A stretch of 64,000 nucleotides of DNA from Agapanthus africanus. Taxonomy: Eukaryota > Streptophyta > Magnoliopsida > Asparagales > Amaryllidaceae. The stretch lies in contig JASDDO010000024.1 of the NCBI GenBank assembly GCA_030015575.1, forward strand, positions 40,882,114-40,946,113, in the 5' to 3' direction. Below, in pieces: positions 31,908 to 44,077 of the stretch (the stretch's first letter is position 1; every line of letters starts with the position of its first letter). The notes below the pieces were generated by a model. It ran no database searches, was not told the DNA's origin, and saw only the letters and a list, made by a program, of their open reading frames with translations. The position numbers were made by a program, and so were the translations under genes.

Positions 31908-34842
31908 TGTAACACCCGAGCCCAATAATACTATTTCTATTACTGGTTGAGTGTTAGACATTGCTCATTTCAATTATCTTGCTTGTTTGGTTCTTGTTGC
32001 AAAATTTTAACCGGCTAAGTCATTTTTGCATATAACAAATCTTAACACCTAAAATGAAATTAAAAATATCCATATTGGCCTACTCGTCACCACTAGTCGC
32101 GTGGTAGCGTCCGCGCGTCGAGATTTCATCCCGTTCGGTGAAACGGGCGAGTTTGGACGGCTACGCGCACGTGCAAGTGTCCGACTTGGGGGCATGCATT
32201 TTAATCATAAGACATCTCATTTTAAAATTTGGAACTCGCTTAAAATCATATTATTTGAATTTCAAATATTTGGGCGCAACCCGGGCGCGATTTGGAAATG
32301 TTTCATTTAGCGCCAAAATCTCAATTTAATATATATTTTAAAACCATAGTATATACGCAAATATTACTGTTATATAAAATCCCTTAATTTTTAATCTTCT
32401 AAAATTTTCGCGCAGCCAATCACGAGGGGATTTAATCCCTCGTAGGCCCGCCTCCCTCTTTCTCTCTCTCTCTCTATCTCTCATAAATCTTTCTCTCTCC
32501 GTTTTCCTATCTCTTTCTCTCTCTGTCTCTAATCTCTCTCTCTCTAACTCTCTCTCTCTCTAACCCCTATATATATATATTCCTCCTTCATCTTCCCAGA
32601 GAAACCATCGCGAGAACCCAACCCCACGAGGAACCCTAGCTTCGCAGAACCCTCGCCGTCCCCGCTTGCCGTCGCCGCCGCAGCCCAAAGCCAACGACAT
32701 CCTCGCCGGCCTCGCGACCGCCTCACCTCACCAGGCCCTCTTCCTCCTCCTCTCCCACGTCTCTAGTGCAGCCCAGCGCCATAGCCATCTGTACCCGCCT
32801 CGTCGCCTTAGCCGCCGCCTCTCTTCGCCGACGACGCCAACTTCCTCCCTTCGCCCTCTTCCCGACCTCTCCACCTCCTCTCTCCTCCATCCCCGACACC
32901 CCTGCAGCAAACTCGAAACTCCCTGCATCGCCTGAGGCACCGCCGGCGACCACCTGCGCTGTCCCTGACCGTCGCCGACCATCCCTCTTCTTCATGGACA
33001 CCTTCCTTCCTCCCTTTTCTCCTTTCCCGATGCCTGCACGCCCGTTCCCGGCAACTCAAGAAACCCCGACGCCCGAGCCCTAGCCCTCTCTGCCGATCGC
33101 CGGCAACCCCTCGTCGTCACCATCTCCGTCTTCTCGCCTCTTTGCTAACCCCCCGACACTACAACCACCACAACAGTAAGCCTCGCTTCCCTTTCTTCTT
33201 CTTCTTCTTTCTTTTCTTTTCTTTAGTTTTGATTTTTTGTATTTCATGGTTCGCCGGAGCCGGGCTCGACGTCGACGATCCCGACGACCCAGCGAGTGTG
33301 CCTGACCCGTGCGATCACCTTGTGCGTTGCTTGGACCCGCTCCGTGTGCCGTACGTGCGTCGCGACTTTGCCGACAGCGGACACATATCCGTTTCACGTT
33401 CCGTCCAGGCAAGTATTACTTGCTACATGCTATGCTATACTAATTAAGTGTGCTTGACTCATAAAACTCGCAAATATTAACTAAATATAGTTACTTTTCT
33501 CATTTGGACGAAATATGATATACATCATGATACTGTAACCGAAACCTTATTTTGCCACTGTAACCCTAATAACAAAACTACCGGTTAATCATTTTGCTAT
33601 TTAAAGGACGATAATCGTACACATATAGCTTCATTACTTTCTGTTATTGATATTGCACTACCTTGTGATTATTGCACCCCAAGAGTGCTCGAACCTGTTA
33701 ATATGATAATACAACTGCACCATATTAATGCACCATTGTGATTAAATGAACTGTTATTGTTGTTTACTTTATTTCCCGCTGTTATTCCTTATTCGATTAT
33801 ATACCTGTTGTGAGCACACCCTCGATTGCGTCACATATTGACCTGACCTTGATACACATGACATATATACATACCGATGCACCGGACATGGTACCCTTTA
33901 CTACCAACTCAACCTGTTGTACCATGACCTGACTTGTTACCTGATCTCATGCCTAATGCCAACAAACCTGACTTGGGGTCCTCATGGACCATTCCTGTTG
34001 TCTATCCAGACAAACCTGCTTTTACCTGATCCTGTGTTGGCATTAGTTCTTGATTACTGAATACCTGACCTGGCATCCATAACTTGGGGGTATGGGGAAA
34101 TCAAAGGTGAAACCGACTTGTAACTCAACAGTTCGATACCTGTTCTGATCAGTCTTACGGGCTTGGCCAGTCCGGGAGTGATGATGCTGGCATCACTTGT
34201 CCATCCTGCTACCTATTACTGCCTAGCGGCACGTCTCGGATTCAGCCCCGAGGGTCTTGACCGTGGTCCCGGGCATGCACGGGATACTATTGAGTTACAT
34301 CGACGAGTCATCAATTGATTTCAAAGACTTTAGAATAGAAACCTGATAGAACAGTTTAGTTCCCCACTGTACACCACCCTGCACTGCTTGCTCCATATTA
34401 CTGCTTATTCATGTTTACTTTCTGCATTGCTTATTACCATGTTCATATTATATTATTGGTTGACATGACGCGCTGACGTCTGGGTTTTGCATGGCCCAGA
34501 TTCTTTACCACTGTCGACGACCGAGCAGAAGTACTTCAGCCAGCAGGCTGATTTGTGAGTTCTATAGTGATTAGTTTGTTTATTGCATTTCATTTCCAGA
34601 TGTGAGCCCGCATTATGGGACGTACTTTTCTATTTATTGTATTGGATCATTTGCTTCCGCACTTAATTTTCATTGACTCTTGTTATTATGGATTTGGACA
34701 TGTGTTAGATAGTTTATTTATCTTGTTCTTGATATCTCTACAGCCGTAATGTGACTGTGGATGGATACTTCCTACCCACAGGTAGCATGGTTGGCTATGT
34801 CACGTGCCCAATCTTGCGTACTCTGGGAAGCGGGGCGTGACA
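31908..34842 (+). repeat. 5' LTR of gypsy Fw
   Basis: 2935 bp, TGTAACACCCGAGCCC to GGGGCGTGACA. Order: AT-rich U3, CT-rich stretch (32456-32562), TATA tract, GC-rich leader, then a part homologous to the gypsy R LTR that holds a single copy (about 34220-34300) of the unit repeated seven times in R. The ORFs at 32666-33447 are low-complexity frames of the leader. Confidence 0.94.
32567..32580 (+). promoter_or_regulatory. TATA box of the gypsy Fw 5' LTR
   Basis: CTATATATATATAT follows the CT-rich stretch and CTCTAACCC. The same site in the 3' LTR is at 39163-39175. Transcription would begin about 30 bp downstream (inference). Confidence 0.6.
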
Positions 34843-34851
34843 TGGTTCTTT

Positions 34852-34864
34852 TGGTATCAGAGCC
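34852..34864 (+). promoter_or_regulatory. Primer-binding site of gypsy Fw
   Basis: TGGTATCAGAGCC, perfect initiator-methionine tRNA PBS, 9 bp after the LTR end. Confidence 0.93.
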
Positions 34865-35217
34865 ATATGTTAGTTGGGTTGATTCTTTTGTAGTTGGGTA
34901 TTGTACCCACTACACGAATCAGAATACCCGTGTTTAGGAAACATGTCCTGCCACCTTGACCGTTTTACCATTCTTGAATCACATTCTTCCGGATTATATC
35001 TTTTACGACGTACAAACTTACTTTGCATGTCGACTCGGAAACCTGATTTCTTGTTATCCCTAGGACTTGGGCGACTTGGGTGGAGTTAAGTAATTGTGGC
35101 TATGATACCGCGGCATAGCTACAATGCGATACTCTATTTAAGTATCTTGGAGTTCTAGCCTTGATCCATATTCAGAATCTATTATCATGCTAATGTTTGG
35201 TGTTTTGAGTTCAGGAT

Positions 35218-35840
35218 GATGGCAGGTAAGAAGTTGAAGACGTACCAGAGGCGTGTGAACGAAGCCGCCATGCTTGGAGTGATAAGAGAAATGCTGGAGA
35301 TCAAAGAAACAGACCGAGCTGATCCAGCAGCAAGCGGACTTGTTTCAGGAAGGTCTGCAGATCGTTCAGCAGTCTGTGAGCGATGTTGGAACTAGACCAG
35401 TTGACCGAGTAGGGACCGTAGCAGATTTCAGACTTTTGGGTCCGTCCACGTTTACTGGTTTAAAGGAGCCGTTGCCAGCCGAGCAGTGGCTAGTCGGCAC
35501 GGAGAATTTGCTGATTGCGGCACAGATTCCTGAGGACAAAGGAGTTGATGTGGTGCGCATTCAGCTAGTGGATTACGCCCGAGAGTGATAGCTTGTGGAG
35601 GAGACCCGCTTGCCCAAGCCGATCAGTTGGGCGGAGTTTTCTAAGAGTCCCTGGAGAAGTTCTTCCCGCGGACTGCACGGAAGGAAATGGAAGAGAAGTT
35701 CATCGGACTAAGGCAGAATGGAGCACCGTGGACGTGCATGCAGCAGAATGGACGAGACGCAGTAGTTTCGCTGGACCTTTAGCGGCCAACGATGCAGACA
35801 GCAGTTGCGGTAAGGAAGCAGTTCTGTCGGGCCAGTCGGG
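35218..35840 (+). pseudogene. Gypsy Fw gag, frameshifted and 3'-deleted
   Basis: Starts ATGGCAGGTAAG (MAGKKLKTYQRRVNEAAML). A small indel near 35300 shifts the frame. The gag domain is then read in 35340-35588 (FTGLKEPLPAEQWLVGTEN, IQLVDYARE) up to a TGA in place of the TGG of AREWW. Fragments continue to about 35800 (FAGPLAANDADSSCG). The junction near 35810-35830 passes straight into the protease-RT linker ([14 protein letters not shown]), so both zinc knuckles and the protease are missing; about 0.87 kb is lost against gypsy R. Confidence 0.85.
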
Positions 35841-35849
35841 TTTAGGGCT

Positions 35850-38069
35850 ATGCCGACAAACAGTGTTCTTGTAGCTATGGAAGTTGATAGTAATGAAGAG
35901 CCGGCAGTTGTTCGCGACTTTATGGATGTATTTGAAGATATATCGGGCTTACCGCCGAAGCGAGACGTGGAGTTCGCGATTGACCTTATTCCTGGTGCAG
36001 CGCCAGTATCAAAATCTTATTATCCGATGGCACCAGTGGAATTGGAAGAAGTTAAGAAGCAAGTTGGTGAATTACTTGAGAAGGGTTGAAGCAGCAACTC
36101 GCCTTGGGGAGCTCCAGTTCTTTTAGTAAAGAAGAAGGATGGCACGAGAAGGATGTGCATTGATTATCGAGAATTGAACCGGGTGACTATTAAGAACAAG
36201 TACCCGATCCCTCGCATTGGAGAACTTTTTGAGCAGCTTAGTGGCGCGAGGGTATTCTCGAAACTGGATTTGCGATCCGGATATCATCAGGTCCGAGTGA
36301 AAGCAGAAGACATTTGCAAGACGGCGTTTCGAACTCGATATGGACATTTCGAGTATTTGGTGATGCCCTTCGGAGTAACGAATGCGCCGGCAATATTCAT
36401 GGATTTGATGAACAGAATCTTTTCACCATTCTTGGACCAGTTTATTGTAGTATTCATTGACGATATTCTGGTGTACTCGAAGAGTCCGGAGGAGCATGCT
36501 GAGCATTTGAAGATCGCACTGCAGACGCTGAGACAGGAGAAATTGTATGTGAAGATGAGTAAGTGCGAATTCTGGCTGGAAGAAGTGAAGTTTCTGGGGC
36601 ATGTCGTGTCGGGCGATGGAATCGCCGTCGATCCCGAGAAGATTGCAGCGGTTCGAGATTGGCCTATTCCAAGAAATGTGGCTGAGATAAGAAGTTTCCT
36701 TGGTTTGGCCGGATACTACAGGAGATTTGTGGAGAACTTCGCTCGTTTGGCAGAACCGTTAACCAAGCTTACGCGCAAGGAAGTACCTTTTATTTGGACG
36801 GATGGATGTGCATTGGCCTTCGAGACGTTGAAGCAGAAGTTGATAACCGCCCCTATCCTGACCGTACCAGACAATTCAGGAGGACTGGTGATTCACAGCG
36901 ACGCATCTGGAAAAGGATTGGGATGTGGTTTGATGCAGAATGGGAAGGTCGTAGCTTACGCATCGAGACAACTGAAGATCCATGAGAAGAATTACCCGAC
37001 TCATGACTTGGAGCTTGCGGCCGTGATCTTCGCCTTGAAGATTTGGAGACACTACCTTTTGGGCGAGAGAGTCGAAGTTTTTACAGATCACAAGAGTTTG
37101 AAGTATGTGTTCACTCAGAAGGAGTTGAATATGAGGCAACGCAGATGGTTGGAGCTGATGGCCGACTACAACCTTGATCTTAAGTACCATCCGGGAAAGG
37201 TTAACGTCGTGCCGGATGCGCTTAGTCGGTTACCAGCGATTCAGGTATTGACTACACAGAGGGAGATCGTTGCAGATTTTCGAAGATTTGACTTAGAGGT
37301 TGTGCTACCACACTCTACGGGACAGTTGATGCAGTTGCAAGTACAGTCGTCCTTAGTTGAGAAAATTAAAGCGGCACAATCGCAGGATCCTAGACTACGA
37401 AAGTTTCGAGAGCAGGTTGAAGCCGGACTGCGAACAGATCTACTGGTCCACGAAGACGGTTCGTTGAGATATGGTAGTCGTGTGTGTGTGCCAAAAGGAG
37501 ATGTGCGTGAAGAGCTTATGAAGGAGGCACACAGTTCAGCTTACTCTGTACATCCGGGAGGTACAAAGATGTACCGAGATATTCGACAGCATTTCTGGTG
37601 GGAAGGCATGAAACGGGAGATTGCTCGCTTCGTGGCTAAGTGCTTGGTGTGTCAGCAAGTCAAGGCTGAACACCAATGGGTTGCTGGTTTGTTGCAACCA
37701 CTTCCGATTCCTCAGTGGAAGTGGGAACATATAACCATGGATTTCGTGACGGCTTTACCGCGAAGTCCAAAGGGCAACAATGCAGTAGGGGTGATTGTCG
37801 ATCGATTGACCAAGGCAGCTCACTTTTTTCCTTTTCGGGTTGGTCAATCGACGGAGACTTTGGCAGAGCGGTACATGCAGGAGATTGTAAGATTGCATGG
37901 AGTACCGGTGAGCATCGTGTCCGATCGGGACACTCGGTTCTTATCACACTTCTGGAGGAGTTTACAGGAAAGTTTGGGGACTCGATCGAAGTTTAGCACA
38001 GCCTATCATCCTCAAACTGATGGGCAGTCGGAGAGGACGATCCAGACTCTTGAAGATATCACCGACTAG
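35850..38069 (+). pseudogene. Gypsy Fw pol: RT, RNase H and integrase (nearly intact frame)
   Basis: Frame 35850-36089 ([13 protein letters not shown]...LLEKG) ends at a TGA that replaces a Trp codon; the same frame then continues through 36153-38069 (638 residues). [57 protein letters not shown] (F-I-D-D box), FLGHVVS. RNase [17 protein letters not shown] and [11 protein letters not shown]. Integrase: HHCC (H..H..CLVCQQ), [24 protein letters not shown] and [15 protein letters not shown], with D, D and E of the triad present. It then breaks at 38060, where about 290 bp (FEALYGRK to VSPAR in gypsy R) are missing. Confidence 0.94.
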
Positions 38070-38450
38070 AGGGGTGATTCAATTTGGGAGTCGGGAAAGC
38101 TTAGTCCTCGATTCGTTGGACCCTTCGAGATATTGGAGCGTGTTGGAGAGGTAGCGTACCGTTTGGCGTTACCACAGTCCTTGGCAGGAGTGCACGATGT
38201 GTTTCATGTAACTCAACTACGGAGGTATGTTCGAGATGAAACTCACGTCTTGGATCATTCGGAGTTGACCGTACGGGAGGACCTAACTTTTGAGGAGCGA
38301 CCGGTTGAAATCAAGTATCGAAGAGAAAAGGTTCTTAAGAACAAGGTTATCCCTCTTGTGCTAGTTTCTTGGGGTAATCGATCGCATGGAGAGTCTACTT
38401 GGGAACGAGAAGACGAGATCCGGCAGAAGTTTCCTCACCTTTTCCTATAG
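38070..38450 (+). pseudogene. Gypsy Fw integrase C-terminus and chromodomain-like tail
   Basis: After the deletion the sequence resumes at TCACCGACTAGAGGGGTGAT (the SPARGVI codons) but in another frame. The frame 38133-38450 reads [41 protein letters not shown] and [17 protein letters not shown]...HLF, the GPY/F end and a chromodomain-like tail. A purine-rich stretch GAGGACGAAATTC follows at 38477. Confidence 0.88.
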
Positions 38451-38508
38451 TTATCTATCTTGTATTCTTGGAATTTCGAGGACGAAATTCTTTTGTAGTA
38501 GAGTATGA

Positions 38509-41417
38509 TGTAACACCCGAGCCCAATAATACTATTTCTATTACTGGTTGAGTGTTAGACATTGCTCATTTCAATTATCTTGCTTGTTTGGTTCTTGTTG
38601 CAAAATTTTAACCGGCTAAGTCATTTTTGCATATAACAAATCTTAACACCTAAAATGAAATTAAAAATATCCATATTGGCCTACTCGTCACCACTAGTCG
38701 CGTGGTAGCGTCCGCGCGTCGAGATTTCATCCCGTTCGGTGAAACGGGCGAGTTTGGACGGCTACGCGCACGTGCAAGTGTCCGACTTGGGGGCATGCAT
38801 TTTAATCATAAGACATCTCATTTTAAAATTTGGAACTCGCTTAAAATCCTATTATTTGAATTTCAAATATTTGGGCGCAACCCGGGCGCGATTTGGAAAT
38901 GTTTCATTTAGCGCCAAAATCTCAATTTAATATATATTTTAAAACCATAGTATATACGCAAATATTACTGTTATATAAAATCCCTTAATTTTTAATCTTC
39001 TAAAATTTTCGCGCAGCCAATCACGAGGGGATTTAATCCCTCGTGGGCCCGCCTCCCTCTCTCTCTATCTCTCATAAATCTTTCTCTCTCCGTTTCCCTA
39101 TCTCTTTCTCTCTCTGTCTCTAATCTCTCTCTCTCTCTAACTCTCTCTCTCTCTCTAACCCCTATATATATATATTCCTCCTTCATCTTCCCAGAGAAAC
39201 CATCGCGAGAACCCAACCCCACGAGAAACCCTAGCTTCGCAGAACCCTCGCCGTCCCCGCTTGCCGTCGCCGCCGCAGCCCAAAGCCAACGACATCCTCG
39301 CCGGCCTCGCGACCGCCTCACCTCACCAGGCCCTCTTCCTCCTCCTCTCCCACGTCTCCAGTGCAGCCCAGCGCCATAGCCATCTGTACCCGCCTCGTCG
39401 CCTTAGCCGCCGCCTCTCGTCGCCGACGACGCCAACTTCCTCCCTTCGCCCTCTTCCCGACCTCTCCACCTCCTCTCTCCTCCATCCCCGACACCCCTGC
39501 AGCAAACTCGAAACTCCCTGCATCGCCTGAGGCACTGCCGGCGACCACCTGCGCTGTCCATGACCGTCGCCGACCATCCCTCTTCTTCATGGACACCTTC
39601 CTTCTCTCCCTTTTCTCCTTTCCCGATGCCTGCACGCCCGTTCCCGGCAACTCAAGAAACCCCGACGCCCGAGCCCTAGCCCTCTCTGCCGATCGCCGGC
39701 AACCCCTCGTCGTCACCATCTCCGTCTTCTCGCCTCTTTGCTAACCCCCCGACACTACAACCATCACAACAGTAAGCCTCGCTTCCCTTTCTTCTTCTTC
39801 TTCTTTCTTTTCTTTTCTTTAGTTTTGATTTTTTGTATTTCATGGTTCGCCGGAGCCGGGCTCGACGTCGACGATCCCGACGACCCAGCGAGTGTGCCTG
39901 ACCCGTGCGATCACCTTGTGCGTTGCTTGGACCCGCTCCGTGTGCCGTACGTGCGTCGCGACTTTGCCGACATCGGACACATATCCGTTTCACGTTCCGT
40001 CCAGGCAAGTATTACTTGCTACATGCTATGCTATACCAATTAAGTGTGCTTGACTCATAAAACTCGCAAATATTAACTAAATATAGTTACTTTTCTCATT
40101 TGGACGAAATATGATATACATCATGATACTGTAACCGAAACTTTATTTTGCCACTGTAACCCTAATAACAAAACTACCGGTTAATCATTTTGCTATTTAA
40201 AGGACGATAATCGTACACATATAGCTTCATTACTTTCTGTTATTGATATTGCACTACCTTGTGATTATTGCACCCCAAGAGTGCTCGAACCTGTTAATAT
40301 GATAATACAACTGCACCATATTAATGCACCATTGTGATTAAATGAACTTTTATTGTTGTTTACTTTATTTCCTGCTGTTATTCCTTATTCGATTATATAC
40401 CTGTTGTGAGCACACACCTGACCTTGATACACATGACATATATACATACCGATGCACCGGACATGGTACCCTTTACTACCAACTCAACCTGTTGTACCAT
40501 GACCTGACTTGTTACCTGATCTCATGCCTAATGCCAACAAACTTGACCTGGGGTCCTCATGGACCATTCCTATTGTCTATCCAGACAAACCTGCTTTTAC
40601 CTGATCCTGTGTTGGCATTAGTTCTTGATTAATGAATACCTGACCTGACATCCATAACTTGGGGGTATGGGGAAATCAAAGGTGAAACCGACTTGTAACT
40701 CAACAGTTCGATACCTGTTCTGATCAGTCTTACGGGCTTGGCCAGTCCGGGAGTGATGATGTCGACATCACTCGTCCATCCTGCTACCTATTACTGCCTA
40801 GCGGCACGTCTCGGATTCAGCCCCGAGGGTCTTGACCGTGGTCCCGGGCATGCACGGGATACTATTGAGTTATATCGACGAGTCATCAATTGATTTCAAA
40901 GACTTTAGAATAGAAACCTGATAGAACAGTTTAGTTCCCCACTGTACACCACCCTGCACTGCTTGCTCCATATTACTGCTTATTCATGTTTACTTTCTGC
41001 ATTGCTTATTACCATGTTCATATTATATTATTGGTTGACATGACGCGCTGACGTCTGGGTTTTGCATGGCCCAGATTCTTTACCACTGTCGACGACCGAG
41101 CAGAAGTACTTCAGCCAGCAGGCTGATTTGTGAGTTCTATAGTGATTAGTTTGTTTATTGCATTTCATTTCCAGATGTGAGCCCGCATTATGGGACGTAC
41201 TTTTCTATTTATTGTATTGGATCATTTACTTCCGCACTTAATTTTCATTGACTCTTGTTATTATGGATTTGGACATGTGTTAGATAGTTTATTTATCTTG
41301 TTCTTGATATCTCTACAGCCGTAATGTGACTGTGGATGGATACTTCCTACCCACAGGTAGCATGGTTGGCTATGTCACGTGCCCAATCTTGCGTACTCTG
41401 GGAAGCGGGGCGTGACA
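38509..41417 (+). repeat. 3' LTR of gypsy Fw
   Basis: 2909 bp, pairs with 31908-34842. Differences seen are a few substitutions, CT-tract length changes and the 21-bp indel near 40413. Followed directly by the GTAAG target duplication. Confidence 0.94.
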
Positions 41418-41422
41418 GTAAG

Positions 41423-42359
41423 TAACTGAGTCTGATGGTTCAACTATCTCATCTGAAAATTCAAAGGACTCAAACTCGGGCGGTAAGTCTTCAAAATCGT
41501 CCGAAAAAGTGAAACACTCGTAATCGTTATCGGCTGTGAGAACTGTGTCAGATTCAAAGAGGAACGCACTAGTGGCGTCAACACTGCTGTGATCGAACAG
41601 AAATTTTTCGAGCTCACAGTCCTTCTGTGTGATCTCATGGATCGAGCAAACATCAAGTATACTAGCATTAGGCTCGGAGGGCTGATTCCCCAACTTAAAA
41701 ATGTTGAGTTCAATCGTCATATTGCCAAAAGATAGGTTCATCGAAGCATTACGACAATTGATCACCGCATTAGAAGTCGCAAGGAATGGTCGACTAAGTA
41801 TCACCGGAATTTGACTCCGGAGGTTAGCTACAGGTTGTGTATCCATAACAATGAAGTCAACGGGGAAAATGAAATCCGCTACTTTAATTAACACATCCTC
41901 TAACTCACCCTTAGGATGGGTGATGGATCGGTCGGTCATTTGGAGAGTACAATGAGTGGGTTTAAGTTCTCCAACGTCTAATTGTTCGTACACTGAATAG
42001 GGTAACAAATTGACATTAGCACCAAGATCTAATAGTGCTCTATTGATGTTCTTGTCCCCAATTGTTATCGAAATTGTAGGACAGCCGGGGTCCTTATGTT
42101 TTTGGGGTAAAGATTGGACAAGAGCATCACTAACAGCACTAGCCACGAAAACTTTCTTTGGTACTTGTGACTTCCTCTTCTTGGTGCATAAGTCCTTTAA
42201 GATTTTCGCGTAAGAAGAGACTTGTTGGATTGCATCCAACAGAGGTATATTTATGTTAACCTGTTTGAACAACTCTACAATCTTCTCCATTTGTGAAATT
42301 GGTTTATTGGATCTCAACCTGTTTGGAAAAGGAATATTTTGAAAATTTGTTGAGTCCAA
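41423..42359 (-). CDS. Element C: aspartic protease and proximal post-protease ORF
   Basis: Read on the minus strand from M at 42359: NRLRSNKPISQMEKIVELFK, VNINIPLLDAIQQVSSYAK and KDLCTKKRK (the Athila/Tat gag-protease linker), then SITIGDKNINRALLDLGANVNLLP, where LLDLGA carries the catalytic Asp. It continues LKPTHCTLQMTDRSITHPKG, DVLIKVADFIFPVDFIVMD and PVILSRPFLATSNAVINC, the retropepsin fold of this lineage. An acidic region (CFTFSDDFEDLPPEFESFEF) follows and the frame is interrupted by gypsy Fw at 41422. The protease frame has no stop. Confidence 0.9.
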
Positions 42360-42455
42360 TATGTGTGGAGTAGATTGCGGAGTTGGAACGGATCCTAGTG
42401 TGGGTGTGTTCGAGAAGTGAGAAGTGGGTCCGTTAGAAGTAGAAGAAGTAGAGCC

Positions 42456-44077
42456 TTATGAAGAATGAAGAATAGGCTCTAACGAAGAAGATGAAGATGA
42501 AGAAGAAGAAGAAGATGAAAAAGAACCACCGGCAGGGGTGCCATTATTAATACCCACGTTATTGTGCAACACTTTTCCATATCTCAACGTGGTCACAGCA
42601 TTCACATTATGATTTTGCTGTTCATATGCGACATGTGCATGACCGGGATTTGGCAATGGTTGAGATGGAATCTTTCCCTTTTCTCGCTCGCTCAACGCGG
42701 CATTTAGTTATGCAATTTGTGCCTCAATTGATTTGATGCTTTGATCGTGTGAGGCACTGTTTTGCACCAAAAATTGAATGGAAGTCTCCAATCTTGCTGC
42801 GGATTGTGTAGATTGTTTTAGGAACGCATCTAGACTTCTTTCTAGCGAAGTAACCTTATCATTATTCGGTTGAACAAAATTGTTTTGAGGACAAGAGTTG
42901 TTGGGCACAAAATTGTTCATTTGGTTTGGGTAAGGTTGTGGTTGGAAAGGTTGCTGGTATTGAGTTTGTGGAGGTGCTTGTTGTTGTGGAGGAGGAGGCC
43001 TTTGAAAGTTGTTGTTTCCTTGGAATTGTTGATTTTGATTCCAAGCAAAATTTGGGTGACTCTTCCAACCAGGATTATAAGTCGAAGAGTATAGATCATT
43101 TCTTTGTCGTTGCTGAAATGCAGCATTGACTTGATCTTGTCCTTGAACAGGTGGATTGTAAGGACACTCTTCGGTAAGATGTGATGGATCCGAACAACAA
43201 GCACAAACAGTTCGTGGGGGTAAAGCAGGGGCATGGGAAGGCGATGAGATTTTGGTCTCAATTGCTTCTAGCTTTTTCGTAAGTGCGGCCATCTCGGCCT
43301 TCATTACAATCGACATATCTAATTGATGTATGCCTGCCCTAGACTAACCAACAGAAGACGAGGTGGTCTTGGTGCTTTCCCACTGAAGTGTTTATTCAGC
43401 AAGATCGTCGAGAAACTGCCAAGCTTCCTCACTAGATTTGGTTAGAAAGTGACCTTGACAAATGGTTTCCAACAACTGCTTCGTTGCTGGGTTCAATCCT
43501 TCATATAAAATTTAGCAAAGTTTCCAATTCTCGATACCGTGGCGAGGGCATTGAACAAGTAGGTCTTTAAATCTTTCAAAACACTTCCAAAAGGGTTCGG
43601 AAGGAAGCTGGGAAAATTGAATAATCTCATTGCGAATTCTCGCGGTCTTGTGATGTGGGTAAAACTTTTTAAGAAAAGCTTTAACAAAATCTTCCCAATT
43701 TTTAATTGAGTGTGATGCTGTGCTGTATAACCATTTCTCGGCTAAGTCACATAAGGTGAAAGGAATGACGCCTTATAACATCATCTGAAAGTTGGGTTGT
43801 TTTCATCATTGCACAAACATTCTGGAATTTGTTTATGAAGATATATGCATCTTCGGATTCCAGTCCGTGAAATTTTGGCAACATGTTGATGAAGTGGGGT
43901 TTGATCTCAAAATTGTCCCCATTTGCCGGTGGGAGTGAAAGACAAGTAGGTAAGGCGGTGCAGATAGGGTAGAAAAGATCATGGAGCGCGATTCGTTGAG
44001 GCGCTTCAACAGGCGGGTGTTCTAGGTTATTCGCACCTAGCGGAGGTGGAATCAGTCCCGTGGGTAAGGTGTTGTTA
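42456..44077 (-). pseudogene. Element C: gag, main part
   Basis: Minus strand from the D insertion: LPTGLIPPPLGANNLEHPP, then EIKPHFINMLPKFHGLESED (start of the Athila gag domain), DVIRRHSFHLM-stop, and in shifted frames FVKAFLKKFYPHHK, NEIIQFSQLPSEPFWKCFER, PATKQLLETICQGHF and EEAWQFLDDLAE-stop. Next comes a frame (43316-42708) with a Glu/Lys helix, the zinc knuckle CACCSDPSHLTEEC and a Gln/Asn/Pro-rich tail, then a Ser-rich spacer (42695-42456). Several indels and stops; not functional. Confidence 0.88.

Larger units (their letters stand above)
31908..41417 (+). mobile_element. Gypsy Fw: full-length Ty3/gypsy element with internal deletions, plus strand
   Basis: LTRs at 31908-34842 and 38509-41417, perfect 5-bp target duplication GTAAG (31903-31907 and 41418-41422), PBS at 34852. 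The internal region (34843-38508) encodes gag and pol closely related to gypsy R but lacks zinc knuckle, most of protease and part of the integrase. Nested in the protease-downstream ORF of element C in the opposite orientation. The near-identical LTRs suggest recent insertion; one visible difference is a 21-bp stretch near 33822 missing from the 3' LTR. Confidence 0.95.

Noticed and set aside
32666-33447. Several overlapping frames of about 90-110 residues in the gypsy Fw LTR (repeated at 39261-40043)
   Set aside because: Same situation: GC-rich LTR leader open in several frames on both strands, Arg/Pro/Ser-rich, no motif.
41444-41713. 89-residue minus-strand frame overlapping element C protease
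   Set aside because: Shadow frame of the longer protease ORF at 41423-42359.
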